Assembly: GCA_963971285.1 (NCBI GenBank)
Contig: OZ020248.1
Coordinates: 15,686,001-15,750,000 of the forward strand
Length of the DNA: 64,000 bases
Source of the DNA: Astropecten irregularis
Taxonomy: Eukaryota; Echinodermata; Asteroidea; Paxillosida; Astropectinidae
Reading direction: 5' to 3'
The notes beneath the pieces are model-generated. The model was given only the letters and a program-made list of their open reading frames with translations. It was not told the origin of the DNA and made no database searches. Shown here one piece after another: positions 13,101-21,600 of this stretch. The first letter of the stretch is position 1. The number at the start of each line of letters is the position of its first letter. The position numbers were made by a program, and so were the translations under genes.

Positions 13101-16100
13101 GCACAAAACACTATGCTGTTAGCTGTCAGCCACCATGATCGTTTGTAACTTGCCCTTTTGAAGGCCAATCTCCACAGATTCTGCATTTGTTTGTTCTTGT
13201 GGAACTCGTGTCCTCCTCTGCCACCACAACTGGGCACTGCACAGTATTTACTTGCCATTTTCATGCGCTTATTTTACGCCAGTTGTGTTGAAAAACGAAT
13301 ATTTGTGCACAAAAGCAATGACAACACAACAAAATTAACACACTTTTCCCAAAAATTGGTGAAGCGTGCCCTCTTGAGATTAACAATGGTGAGTCACAAG
13401 TCACCCATTGTTGATTATAATCTTTGTTTGTTTTGATGAGAGACGAAGCCAAAGCCAAAGTTTAATACAGTGCCTGGGCTACAACTGCAGCAATCCAAAT
13501 GCCTGCACAGACAGCATTGCTATCAAGGCAATATATGGATTCAGCCTATGGCTATGTTAAAACTACATGTTATATGGGAAGCGGCTCCACCATAGACAAC
13601 TAAGACACGTGTGTACATTCAAGCCGTAGCCTTACCCGCTATGCCCGAGTCTTGGGCTGGTGATTCCTCTCCCGATGGATCATCTGAAGGAAGAAACATT
13701 GCAGACCATGAAATAAAGAAACAAACAAACATTTAGAAATATTACACAGCATGTTCATTTTAGCAACACCCTCATAGGCCAATTCCTGCAAAGATTCTTT
13801 AATCCACCATCAAGTGTTCAAAACCTAGTGTGGTTAGATATGGCATGGTCAAGTCTGGCTACGACTTAAATTTAAACACGTGCCTATGGCTGTGGCTGCT
13901 ACCCCTTACCATAGACTCATGTGTAATTCCAAGCCGTAGCCGTGCATCAATTTTGACACAGGCTTTATGATGCAACTTCAGCAAACCACTGAGGTCATGC
14001 CACACTAAACAAATGGCAAAGATCGGACTTTGCTTTATTAATTAATATGACATTACAATGTGTGTGACCTAGATTGACCCCTAATGCTTATATGTTTTCA
14101 CATTATAATCGCCCAGGTTTCCTTTGCCATGTGGAATATCAGCTCTAAGGTAGTTTTTGTTCAAGCTTGCTTTATCTTAAAGGTACAGTACATTGGTAAC
14201 ATACCCAAACAGAAATGTTCACAGATTTACGTATAACTCTCCGGATATGAAGATGGAGCTGGTAGAAACATACTTTTAAAATATATCCGCCTGAAATGGT
14301 GTATTCATCCAAAAATTTGTCAAACAACGACCGAAAACAGTTCTGATCTCGGAGTGAGATAAAAACTCCTGTAAATAGATTTTAAAATACCTTGAGTGTT
14401 TTTCACTGTTTTTCTAGTTACCGACGATAACATGAAAATTTCACAGGTTTGTTTTTACCAAATTATGAACAGTCTGCAGCTGTTCTATCACCTTAACCAA
14501 TCCTGTATTATGCCCTCAGCCTAGCCTAATACATGACTTCTATTTTACTTAAATAGGCCCTATTTACATAACTCATATTTATCATTTATCAAGAAGTATA
14601 ACGGATGTATGAGGATCAAGAAAAAAAATAATTCAGGGGGAATTCACGATCTAGTAGTCGCGGTAGGTGCTGCAATGTTTCACCAAAATTTCATCTATCA
14701 ATTGTTGTTTTCAAAACCCATAGGGTTACAGCACGCCGAAAAGTAACAGTGCTAGAAGGCTCACGGAGCACAGCATAAAATCCCTTACACGAATTGGCAC
14801 GAAACAGCCGCAAGAGGGCGTCAACATCATCTCATTAAGTGATGTCATCGCGTTGACCAAAAATGGAAGTTTTGAATGAAACTGACGCGCATGGGCACAT
14901 ACTCAGCAACGCCCACTCGAATCATTGACACTTCGCTAGACCTCGCCATGATCTTTCCAATGGTACCATAATTGTACAAATTTGTAGATTTCTTCGACCT
15001 TTTGACCATTTTTTGTGGTGTCACCCGAAATTTTAGAACTCAGGATCCACGGTTGTATTTGAACTTTGGTCAGCTGTATTTTTCTTGCCATTTTACTGCG
15101 ATATCGCGCCACCGTCCGAGTGTGATTCTTAGGTCGTTGAATATTCATAGCAACGTGTGTTGGGTCTGTTGGTCGTGTATACTGAGAACACCACATAAAT
15201 ATGCATAGAATTGCATGGTCGCCAGAGTTGTTGTACGGCTGACCGTTGGTCGTTGCGTAGTCCTACACCATGTGTGTTTGCATAGGCACATCGCATGATG
15301 CATGTTTCGTACGTGCCTGCAACGTCCCTGCGTGCATGCGTATCAAGTTGGGCCAGCACATGGTTTCTGTGACATCACAAGCACTGCCTTGCGCGTTGAC
15401 CAATCAGCGCGGAGCTTGTCACACACGGCACTGTTCCCATCCGTGTAACAGTACATATGGGGAATTTTTCGCTGTGAGGAGCAGCCTTCTAAAATCTAGA
15501 AGTACACAAATTTAACCTTGCTAATATAAATAATGTAGAAGAGGACACAACGGACATATATTTAGGTAAGTAACTTTCCAAAAAGTAGTTTTCCTATCCT
15601 TTATAGTTTTGGGACCCATCTTATCACAATCCCCTCGTTATTGATGATGTGCCATAAACATGCACTTTTTCACAACATCATTGACATCGATTGCGCAACC
15701 CAAACCAGGTAAACAGACCCTAGGCCTATTCACAAACTGAACAGATAGAGAATTCTCCAATGTGATGTGAATTCAACTTTCTAATAAATTACTTAAAATC
15801 AGAAGACAACATAAATTGACAAATCATATGTTTGTTGCCTCTTTCAGTTTAACCTTTAAATTTAATGATTCATTCATTCGTCATGCAAACAATGACAAGT
15901 GAATGAGTGACTGCACAAACTGTCGTGTAGGGGATGTATCAAGTTGATGCGATCCTGGCTCCAAAACGGAACAAGCTGCTCAACATCCTGGATTGGAAAC
16001 CAGAAAACTGCCTACCAACCACCACTCACCGGTGTCTTTGTTGCTACTCGGTACAGTTTTAGGGGTAAAATTCCCGAAAGTGGGAACAAACGCCGGTGCA

Positions 16101-16249
16101 TTCACGTTGGGCACGAAGGGTTTGGCATTAACATTCAGCGCCGTAAATTGTTCGCCGATGTCCACCGTATCGCCGTGGTTTCCTGGGCCGGGATCGGCCT
16201 GCTCTTCCCAGCTGTCGAGGGCAGCACCTTCACTTTGGTCAGGGTCCAT
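1163..16249 (-). CDS. GSPT1: Eukaryotic peptide chain release factor GTP-binding subunit eRF3 (GSPT1-like), 3' end outside the window
   Basis: eRF3 is the GTPase partner of eRF1 in stop-codon termination in the cytosol. Coding exons on the minus strand: 16249-16030, 13683-13636, 12474-12361, 11527-11363, 10612-10579, 9527-9450, 8687-8507, 6254-6100, 4663-4520, 4147-4054, 3566-3486, 1968-1867 and 1234-1163. All junctions are GT-AG and keep phase, giving 496 residues. The start was set at [12 protein letters not shown] because it matches vertebrate eRF3; an in-frame ATG at 16306 is an alternative. Two overlapping PAM2 motifs ([19 protein letters not shown]) should bind poly(A)-binding protein. 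An acidic, alanine- and lysine-rich linker follows, then the GTPase with GHVDAGKST, DAPGH and NKMD, then beta-barrel domain 2 and part of domain 3, stopping at FDAQ. About 100 C-terminal residues (eRF1 binding) must lie left of position 1. PAM2 motifs argue against HBS1L or EF-1alpha. Confidence 0.96.
1360..1722. mobile_element. TTAA-flanked MITE (family A), GSPT1 intron
   Basis: TTAA occurs at both ends (1360-1363 and 1719-1722). Inverted termini read AGGTAGTATCATACTTTGGT and its reverse complement. The interior holds the family markers GAAACATAC, TTTATCCAGAAA and GGGCACAGTATGGGAC. TTAA target duplication and length suggest a non-autonomous DNA transposon; the superfamily is not settled. Confidence 0.75.
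2134..2373. mobile_element. Hairpin MITE (family C), GSPT1 intron
   Basis: It begins TGGCCAATTTCATAAAACTG and ends with the inverse, CAGTTTTATGAAATTGGCCCC-like sequence, around a shared interior (GACATTTCTGTCTTGATAAAA, AATATCAAATGGAATTTT). The same interior occurs at 34564-34742 and, inverted, at 44418-44743. Confidence 0.65.
2473..2978. repeat. Inverted-repeat element built of ~18-bp CAACTYGTAYGCCGACC units
   Basis: The left arm (about 2473-2570) repeats units such as CAACTCGTACGCCCACC; the right arm (about 2885-2978) holds their reverse complements (ACAAGTTGGTCGGTGTACG). The two arms are roughly complementary over about 90 bases, with AT-rich sequence between. It lies in the GSPT1 intron between exons 11 and 12 and looks like a non-autonomous element with internally repetitive arms. 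Confidence 0.5.
3204..3423. mobile_element. Hairpin MITE (family C)
   Basis: Near-complete copy: left end CCAATTTCATAGAGCTGCTT, right end AAGCAGCTCTATGAAATTGAG. The interior (GGATTACCAACCAAATTTTA, TGGCTGGCATACTGATT) is shared with 23102, 34825 and 60551. It ends about 60 bp from GSPT1 exon 11 on the genome. Confidence 0.75.
3756..3919. mobile_element. Hexamer-ended MITE (family D)
   Basis: It runs from GGGGGTTGTGG to GGAGCCTGAGCCTCCGTTTC plus GTAAACGCCC, with the family core TTTTCAAACCAGAGAATC. The left hexamer arm is missing, so only the right end has the GAGCCT hexamers. Confidence 0.6.
4213..4427. mobile_element. TTAA-flanked chimeric MITE (family B left end, family A right end)
   Basis: TTAA bounds both ends (4213-4216 and 4424-4427). 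The left terminus is AAAGGTACAATACATGATTG, typical of family B; the right terminus is ACCAAAGTATGATACTACCT, typical of family A. It lies 93 bp from GSPT1 exon 9. Confidence 0.6.
4773..4886. repeat. Palindromic element, ~50-bp arms
   Basis: The left arm starts TTAGGAGGGCCTGACACGTT and contains CTAGCAGGATCTTCATCG; the right arm contains CGATAAAGATCCTGCTAGGA and GCGTCAGGCCCTCCTAA. Arms are near-complementary around a short centre (AAATAAGGCTTTA). It resembles a foldback MITE; no family is assigned. It lies in a GSPT1 intron. Confidence 0.6.
5394..5532. mobile_element. Short MITE (family F), AATAGCG ends
   Basis: Ends are AATAGCGTTCCGCACTAATG and GTGCGCAGCGCTATT. Interior motifs GACGTCAC and TGTTTGTCTGA recur in copies at 21677 and 35580. 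Confidence 0.6.
5694..6051. mobile_element. Hexamer-expanded MITE (family D), inverted ends with (GAGCCN)n arm
   Basis: The left end GGGGGTTTACAAAATGG is the inverse of the right end CCGTTTCACAAACCCCC. The right arm holds about 185 bases of imperfect GAGCCA/GCGCCA/GAGTCA/GAGCCT hexamers (5868-6035), compared with only a few in the left arm. The core CAAAATAGAGGCTTTTGGCT is shared with the other copies. It sits about 50 bp from GSPT1 exon 8. The acidic repeat peptide readable at 5861-6055 is a by-product of the hexamers. Confidence 0.75.
6317..6513. mobile_element. Pogo/Tigger-like MITE, unexpanded relative of the 17-bp minisatellite element
   Basis: The left end GGAACGCCGCTATAAAC and right end TTATATGGGTGTTCCAC are inverted relatives, in the style of pogo-like ends with GTGGAAC and TATA. 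The interior ACACAAAAATTGGAAGCCAG followed by GATGTTCG and ATAGCCAAATGTTTG matches the left flank of the array at 23687. The superfamily guess rests on end style only. Confidence 0.5.
6514..8148. other. Intronic stretch with no recognised gene
   Basis: This belongs to the GSPT1 intron between exons 7 and 8. It contains an A-run, a palindromic AT patch near 6705-6800, and two loosely similar segments at about 7290-7450 and 7515-7690 (shared GTGTGTTTCTA and ATGGACAAA) that look like an old duplication. No exon-like frame was found. Confidence 0.5.
8149..8262. repeat. Foldback repeat in GSPT1 intron
   Basis: The left arm contains GTCATCTCATTTGGTGCAGA and GCAGTG; the right arm contains CACTGCTGCTCAGTGCC and AAATGAGATGGCAC. 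Arms are near-complementary around TTATTTTGACC. Confidence 0.5.
8297..8467. mobile_element. TTAA MITE relative (family B), truncated
   Basis: It contains the family markers GATCAAAACTG, AATAAATACACCATTTCAGG and TTTTAACGGT, and ends CACCTTTAA at 8467. Its right end lies 39 bp from the splice donor of GSPT1 exon 7. Confidence 0.55.
8851..9412. repeat. Minisatellite, 22-bp unit, ~25 copies
   Basis: The unit is CTTGAAGCCC plus TTTTGGTTCCAA. Common variants change the middle to CTATTGG, CGTATTGG or GGTAACAA. It fills most of the GSPT1 intron between exons 6 and 7, ending about 40 bp from exon 6. Because 22 is not a multiple of three, repetitive peptides appear in all minus-strand frames; none is taken as coding. 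Confidence 0.9.
9978..10515. mobile_element. Long TTAA MITE relative (family B)
   Basis: It starts at TTAAAGGGAGCATATAGG. The segment CAAGATTTAGTGGG / CTTGGTTCATCAGATGCTGG is also found inverted at 22730-22900, followed by the common part (ACTCAAGGTATGAAGATGG, GAAACATACCG, TTTATCCAGAAATTAG). It ends near CCAATCATGTATTGAACC. It shows family B to be longer than family A. Confidence 0.6.
10799..11333. mobile_element. MITE with ~75-bp inverted ends, AAGGCCTTTTCACACGAT
   Basis: The left end AAAGGCCTTTTCACACGATG leads to ACTCTCAACCATTG and ATTTCGTAACC-like sequence. The right end carries the inverses, CAATGGTTGAGAGTTTTTTT and CGTGTGAAAAGACCTTAA. Middle parts are unrelated to the flanks. It inserted in the short GSPT1 intron between exons 4 and 5, 30 bp from exon 4. 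Confidence 0.7.
10962..11019. repeat. Perfect 58-bp palindrome without spacer
   Basis: Two 29-base arms are exactly complementary, with the centre between 10990 and 10991 (ACACTG|CAGTGT). It sits inside the MITE at 10799-11333. Confidence 0.95.
11830..12194. mobile_element. TTAA-flanked MITE (family A), near full length
   Basis: TTAA lies at 11830-11833 and 12191-12194. Termini are AGGTAGTATCATACTTTGGT and the inverse. It is one of the best preserved copies, with a central palindrome around TTTTGATCTTTTAAAAG. It lies in the GSPT1 intron between exons 3 and 4. Confidence 0.8.
12645..12782. repeat. Foldback element, ~60-bp arms
   Basis: The left arm GGGGCAAGTTCGATCAGGGA ... ACTGGTCGATTGTGCCTGGT pairs with the right arm ACCAGGCACAATCGACCAGT ... 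GATTGAACTTGCTC. It lies in a GSPT1 intron. Confidence 0.65.
13076..13264 (-). pseudogene. Orphan THAP-type zinc-finger exon, degenerate
   Basis: The frame begins [15 protein letters not shown] and continues [24 protein letters not shown] and SIVFCAQSF. This follows the THAP pattern: C-x4-C near the start, FH, a tryptophan, then a C-x2-[H]-F end. The last zinc ligand reads Ser instead of His (CAQSF), so metal binding is doubtful. A splice-donor-like GTGAGA follows at 13079. It lies inside a GSPT1 intron on the same strand and does not fit the GSPT1 reading frame. THAP domains are DNA-binding modules of P-element transposases and of host factors. A P-element-type remnant is the likely source. 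Confidence 0.55.
14177..14518. mobile_element. TTAA MITE relative (family B)
   Basis: It starts TTAAAGGTACAGTACATTGG and ends near ACCAATCCTGTATTATGCC, its inverse. Interior family markers GAAACATAC and GGTGTATTCATCC are present. A similar copy is at 32485-32805. Confidence 0.65.
14769..15476. mobile_element. 708-bp MITE with CACAGC ends (family E), copy 1
   Basis: The left end is CACAGCATAAAATCCCTTAC; the right end is GGGGAATTTTTCGCTGTG. Flanks CGGAG (14764-14768) and AGGAG (15477-15481) match at four of five bases, consistent with an aged 5-bp target duplication. It is similar along its length to 45845-46524. No transposase frame was seen; short frames inside are not supported as genes. 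It lies in GSPT1 intron 1. Confidence 0.75.
15550..15636 (-). mobile_element. Fragment of TTAA element (family I)
   Basis: Reverse complement of the left end of the element at 18988: it contains AACTACTTTTTGGAAAGT-type sequence and ends at TTATCACAATCCCC. Confidence 0.5.
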
Positions 16250-16373
16250 CCTGGGCCGGTTCTCCTGCTGTTCTGTGGACAATTTTTGGCAGGAATCTGG
16301 AATCAAATTTGCTGTCGTAAATGGAAAGTGTATTGTGCTGTAGTCGTCGTACCGCGTGTGTGAGAATTCATAA

Positions 16374-16381
16374 TGACGTCA
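16374..16381. promoter_or_regulatory. CRE-like site upstream of GSPT1
   Basis: The exact palindrome TGACGTCA lies 125 bp upstream of the chosen GSPT1 start codon. CREB/ATF factors bind this sequence in animals. Promoter function is inferred from position. Confidence 0.4.
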
Positions 16382-16524
16382 GCAAACAGCAGAGGGCGCC
16401 TTTGTATTGCGCAATCAAGGGCAAACTGAGTTCGACACGTTTATTAAAAATAATAATCATCACGAGTACGAGTGTCATAATATTCATTTAAACAAAAAAC
16501 TTGCGGGCTAATTTCATGAAGAAG

Positions 16525-16961
16525 CTTAGAAGAATCCTCGCAAATTGTTCCTGTTACGTTCCGTGATCTGTATATTCAGCTTTAAATATTGTCCCATTGA
16601 GTAATTTGTCACTAAGAAATGCAGATTCATGGGCAAAAATATCAAGACAGAGAAACAGTCATCATACAGTTCCGTGAAAATGTCACTGTCCCATGTCTGA
16701 CGAGTGCCCACTTAAGTTTTTGAGAAAACGTTGAAAAACGGCCACAGTGTTTCTTAAGTCTTTTCTCTTTTATTTTTGATCTTTTAAAAGATAAAAAAAA
16801 AATTCGGACGTTGTTTTACTCTTTTCTGGATAAATACAACATCATTTGGAGGCGGAAAAATTTTAACGGCATGTTTCTACCAGCACCATCTTCATACCCG
16901 CAAGTAATATGTAAATCTGTGGAAATTTGTGCTTCTTACCAAAGTATGATACTACCTTTAA
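16525..16961. mobile_element. TTAA MITE (family A), left end eroded
   Basis: Reverse-oriented copy with GCAGATTCATGGGCAAAAAT, TAAGTCTTTTCTCTTTTATT and the right end ACCAAAGTATGATACTACCT then TTAA at 16958-16961. The left terminal repeat is not recognisable. Confidence 0.6.
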
Positions 16962-17250
16962 GGGTACTCATACTTTGGCCGCATACCGAAACTCACTGAA
17001 ATCTTCACAGATTTTTAAAGGTGGTGATGGTAAAAACATGACGACTTGTTCTGTTAAAAATGCTGTATTTATCCAGAAAAAGAGCTAGTAAAATCAATGA
17101 CCAAAAACAATTTTAAAGTTATGAGATCAAAAATAACGGTGAAAAGATTTTTAAATAATGAATACTACGTACGGCGTTTGTCACTGTTTTCTCAAAAAGT
17201 AGGCACCGCCTTTGGGGCTGAAAATGCGCCATTAGCCTACTTCCAACTTC
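16958..17250. mobile_element. Second TTAA MITE abutting the first
   Basis: It starts directly from the TTAA that closes the previous copy (TTAAGGGTACTCATACTTTGG). It continues with the family order CAGATTT, GGTGATGGTA, TTTATCCAGAAAA and TTTTCTCAAAAAGTAGGCACC. The right terminus is lost. Confidence 0.5.
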
Positions 17251-17634
17251 TGATGTCAATGACAAAAAGGAAAATCAAACACTTTGAATTTGAAAATGTC
17301 TCAGTTTTCTGCTAAAAATTTGGGGGCGCTGCAGCGCCGCATGGGGGGATGATGGGTATAATGGCGGGAGGCTCGGGAAAGGTTGGATACAACGTGCGTT
17401 TGTATTTCTCCAGGATTTGAATTTACAAAACGTGTATAATTAATAACCCCAACTCAAGACAATAAAACCTCATATCTAAGATCCAGGCTATTTTACGCAC
17501 CGTAAAACATTTTCAGCCAATGTTGTACAAACGATTGAGTGGCAATGCATCAATTATTATGTGGATCGGTTTGCGGAAACACCATGTAATAATCGTTCGT
17601 ACTTTTCGCACTTCTATATCGCCGTTCGCAATTA

Positions 17635-17680
17635 GGTCTCAATGTTTCGACTAGTCTGCTCTACTAGTAGTCCTCATCAG
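17635..17680 (-). ncRNA. Hammerhead-ribozyme-like core in a dispersed repeat
   Basis: The minus strand reads CTGATGA, then a stem-loop-like region (GACTA ... TAGTC), then GAAAC followed by ATTGAGACC. These are the two conserved halves of a hammerhead core (CUGANGA and GAAA) in the right order and spacing. Related cores lie at 21909, 51514 and 59371. Hammerheads of this compact kind are known in Penelope-like elements and retrozymes of animals. Activity is not shown. Confidence 0.4.
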
Positions 17681-17741
17681 TAGATCTAGTCCGCATCAAT
17701 AATTGTTCAATAATTGAACCCGGCCCCAAAATTTTGTTGAC

Positions 17742-17760
17742 CCCCCCCCCCCCCCCCCCC
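17742..17760. repeat. Poly-C tract
   Basis: Mononucleotide C run of about 19 bases between the GSPT1 and coilin starts. Confidence 0.9.
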
Positions 17761-18607
17761 AATGCAATTGAAAAAAAAAATCTGGAAAATATGATACTGG
17801 ATCTTTTCTGTTATTAGCTCCAATAACATAAAAAACGCGTTGTGTAAGCTTTGGATGCATGTTTTTCTTCTCATTTTCTACTCAAAAACTCATACAGATT
17901 TCTTGATTTCGCTGTTGCAGATGCCCCACAGTCAGGAAAACAACATTTAAACCAGCCGGCGAGAGGCATTCTTGTAGGCCTATATGAAAAAGAGAAACAT
18001 TATTCATTCTTGAAATTTATAAACTTGAAACTATTAAAGGTAATACATGTAACATATTTGGGTTTTTATCAAAGAAATACAGATTCATGGGGAAACAATA
18101 TCAAGGAAGATACAGCGACAGTCCCATACTGATTTCAGTCCCACACGGTGCACACTTTCTGAGAAAACAGTGTTCCATTGACTTTTGTGTAAAATACCTC
18201 AACTTCACAGTTCAAAATATCTCATCCAGAAGTCTCTCAGTGTTTGGTTCAATATTGCAAAACATAGTTTGAACCCTCATCTACATGATTCTTTACAATT
18301 TTTGGATAGGTAACCGATCAGATTGTTTGCTAATTGCCCCAAGACAAAAACACCCCCAAAATGCCCATTTTTCCCAAACCAACTTGCAGCCGGTTTTCAT
18401 GAAGCAACCCTCCACGTTCAAAACAATGTAGGGCCACATTTTAAGCCTAAATTTCTCAAGTCTCCACAACAGGCTGAAGCACTGAACCCTAGGTTGTGAT
18501 AACCCGTCATAATTACACAATATATTTATTGCAAGACCCCCCAAATTGCTAACATTTGAGGGTACACAGAATATCATGATAATCAGCTCGGCGCATTTCT
18601 GTTTCGG

Positions 18608-18615
18608 TATATATA
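18608..18615 (+). promoter_or_regulatory. TATA-box-like site before coilin
   Basis: TATATATA lies 38 bp upstream of the coilin ATG, inside the palindrome GGTATATATACC. If it works as a TATA box, the 5' UTR would be only about 10-20 bases. A chance AT patch is equally possible. Confidence 0.3.
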
Positions 18616-18652
18616 CCGCCCTCATGCGGCGTGAATATACGATCAAACAAAT

Positions 18653-21600
18653 ATGGCGACCTCCATGAGATTGCGACTGCACTTTGACGGGACCGTGTGT
18701 ACGCACATTTCCCCGAGGAAATGTTGGTTTCTGGTGAATGTAGACAATTGCAATGTTGTGGCAGACCTTGAGTATTTGATAAGGGAGCGATTTGAGCTAG
18801 ATAAAGGTATAAAACTTAGTTTGTACATTGACGATTTCCTATTGCCGTCAATGGAGAACATTCACGTGGTGCGAGATAACGATACGCTATGGTAAGAACG
18901 TTTCCATAACTTTGCCGGCCGGTGAAATTGTAGATAGTATTAAAGCGAGTAGAGGGCATTAGTGTCTTTTACGCCACATTATTTTAAGGGGGATTGTGGG
19001 TTGACGGGTCCTAAAACTATAAAGGAAAGGAAACTACTTTTTGAAAAGTAACTTACCTAGGGCCTACATATACTTTGCTAGGCCTAGTCTCCTCCTCTAT
19101 ATAACCAAGGTTAATTTTTTGGAAAGAGGGGAGGGTTTTGATTTTTGAGGGAAATTATGGGGTAAAAACGGTAACCAAGATTGTAACATTTCACCGCCGC
19201 ACGGACGGCCGCAAACGAGAATAGTCTGGTTTCCACTCTGACATTTTGTGGACTCTTGATCTGTTGGGTCTGGGCACTAGACTAACCAGACCTGACAAAA
19301 TGGCCTCACGCAATCAGACGGTCTGTTTTAAAGTTTAAAAGAAGCGCGTAAGAAAATTTAATTTTAACCCTGAAATGTTTAACAAATTTCTTCAATCTAG
19401 GCTTTTAAGGACCGAGGAACATTTTCTGAAAGTCAAAAGTATCATTTTTGAGGAGTAGAAGTTAGTTCAGAGCCAAAAAATTCAATGTGTTTTGGGATCC
19501 CGTCAACCCACAATCGCCATTTTAAGTATTTATTTGGGTAAGAACCTGTTGTTTTTTTCACTGAAATATTGCCGAAATATGTTCATTTGGGGGTTGACAG
19601 GACCCAGGTTTGCTTTAAAGTAACAAATCTCATTTTGGAACAGTAAAAGCTAGTCATTGATTACTGAAAATAATATGGGTGACGTAAAAGCCATGGTATT
19701 TTTCTTTTCTGGTTTCAGGATTAAGCTCACAGAAGCTGAAGACCATGTCCTTCATAGCCGTGAGGAGGAGTCACCCAAACTGCCCACTGAATGTAGCCCT
19801 GAAAGAATGGAAGTTTCTCAACGAGAAGAAAAGTTAGAAGAGAGGCGGAAGAGCAAAAACAGGAAGAGAACACTCTGTGGCACGAGTCCAGAACCCAGTC
19901 CAAGAAAGCAGAAGCGTAACAAAGACAAACCTCTGGATTCCCTAAACCATCCCACAAAAGGCAAAAATGGCACTTCTGGCAGTGACTCAACAAGAAAACA
20001 GAAAAAGCAGCGTCGGAAAGACAAGCATTCTGATGAAATCATTCAAAAAGTTCCATCAGTTAAAATAAGTGAAAGCCCTTCTGTCAGTAATGCAAATACT
20101 CAAAGTAAACAGGCACGTTCAAAGAAAAAGTCTTTGAGTGTTGGAGATCATGGAAAAAATGCTGAGAAACTACTGTCAGGTCAAGAAACAATGCTGGAAG
20201 GAAGAAGAGACCGGACTGAGAGCAGTGATCAAGCTGAAAGCCAGAGCAGCTCTACCAGGAAAGCACAACATGATATGGGTCTCGGTGTTGCATCAGACTC
20301 TTCCAAGGTTGGCTGGAAAACCAGCTCCAAGCAGTCTTGTGGTTCAAGAGATGACAAAGTGGTTAAGGAGCAGAGAGGGGATGTTTCGTCTGAACCATCA
20401 GCCAATGTTAATACATTGCCAAACAGGGTCCCTCAAACTGCAAACACCCTAAGTCCAAGTGATGGTGTCATCAGGGGGACTGCATTGTCAAGCGCTTTGG
20501 AAAGCAGTAGAGACCTTCCTGCTAAGGCCAAGGGAAAGAAACTATCCAGGACTGTCCTGTCTTCGAGTCACATTCGCTTCGGGTCATCATCATCTGAGTC
20601 AGAGTCAGAGCCAGAGGACTCTCCTACCTCCAAGGTTTCTGGTGAAACCAACAATGAAACAATCAATAAGAAGGCAGATCCAGAGCAAACTAACAGAGAA
20701 ATATCAGTGAAAAGCACGTTAGGCGACACCATCTTGACAGCAGGTCAATCTCTGGATAACACCAGGTCAGCATACATACCGTCAACCTGCCCATCACAAG
20801 ACATTGGCTCCAAACTGCAAGCACTGTCTAATGGCCACGTGTCTCCAGACAGAAGACTGTCCCAAATGAACGGCAGTCCATCTATGCTAAGGACATCTAA
20901 TGATAGTAGAGAGAACAGATTGAATGTGGCCACGGGAAATGAAATGGATGACAACAACCAGCTGACAAGCAGCCAGAGCAACACGTCTATCATCACTAAG
21001 GTGTGCTGGAGTCAGGGTTTTGCTAGATAGGATGAGCCTTTCATAAGTTGAAACACTGAATGGGAGACTTTGGAGAACCGATCTTCAAGTCAACAGTCAC
21101 GCACAACAGCACAGGCGCAAAACAACGCACACACGCTCACGCTGTCACGCGTGCGCTGTTGACTTGAAGACCGGTTCTCCAAAGTCTCCCATTCTTTCAC
21201 TATACGTAAACATCAAAACCTGAATTCTCTAGACTATAGGCGCTGTTGCTATATCACATGATTCAGGACAAGCTTCTGCTTAGTTACATCTTGCACCAAT
21301 GCACTGTTCATAATGGCACAAAGGAGCCATTCCGTTCCATAGACGGGTGCAAAAGCATGTATTCTGTTTGACATAGCTTACTGGTAGTCATCCACATCTT
21401 GCCAAAAGTTCAGTTTTTATCCCAATTGAGATTTTTACAATACAGGGTCGACAGTGATACATGGCAGAAGTACATAAAGTAATAGGTTTGCGCGGTGGAA
21501 ACAGGGACACGTGCCCGGGTGCCACTTTTTAGGTGGCGCAAAGATTGCAAAGGCAAACAAAAAAAGTATCTGTACTATTGAAATTATTGGAAATTTAATC

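Noticed and set aside
14936-15515. Short frames on both strands near 15.2 kb
   Set aside because: They lie in the CACAGC-ended MITE and are repeated, altered, at 45.9-46.6 kb without frame conservation.
1163-16249. HBS1L or EF-1alpha as identity of the leftmost gene
   Set aside because: Two N-terminal PAM2 motifs and the YLSWALDTN and [16 protein letters not shown] stretches match eRF3.
16250-16306. Upstream ATG at 16306 as the GSPT1 start
   Set aside because: It adds 19 residues without similarity to eRF3; the ATG at 16249 gives MDP and the D..W.EQAD pattern of vertebrate eRF3. The upstream start is not excluded.
19657-19718. ATG at 19657 as start of a coilin exon 2 protein
   Set aside because: It is intron sequence read through the acceptor TGGTTTCAG; exon 1 at 18653 joins in phase and supplies the conserved N-terminus.
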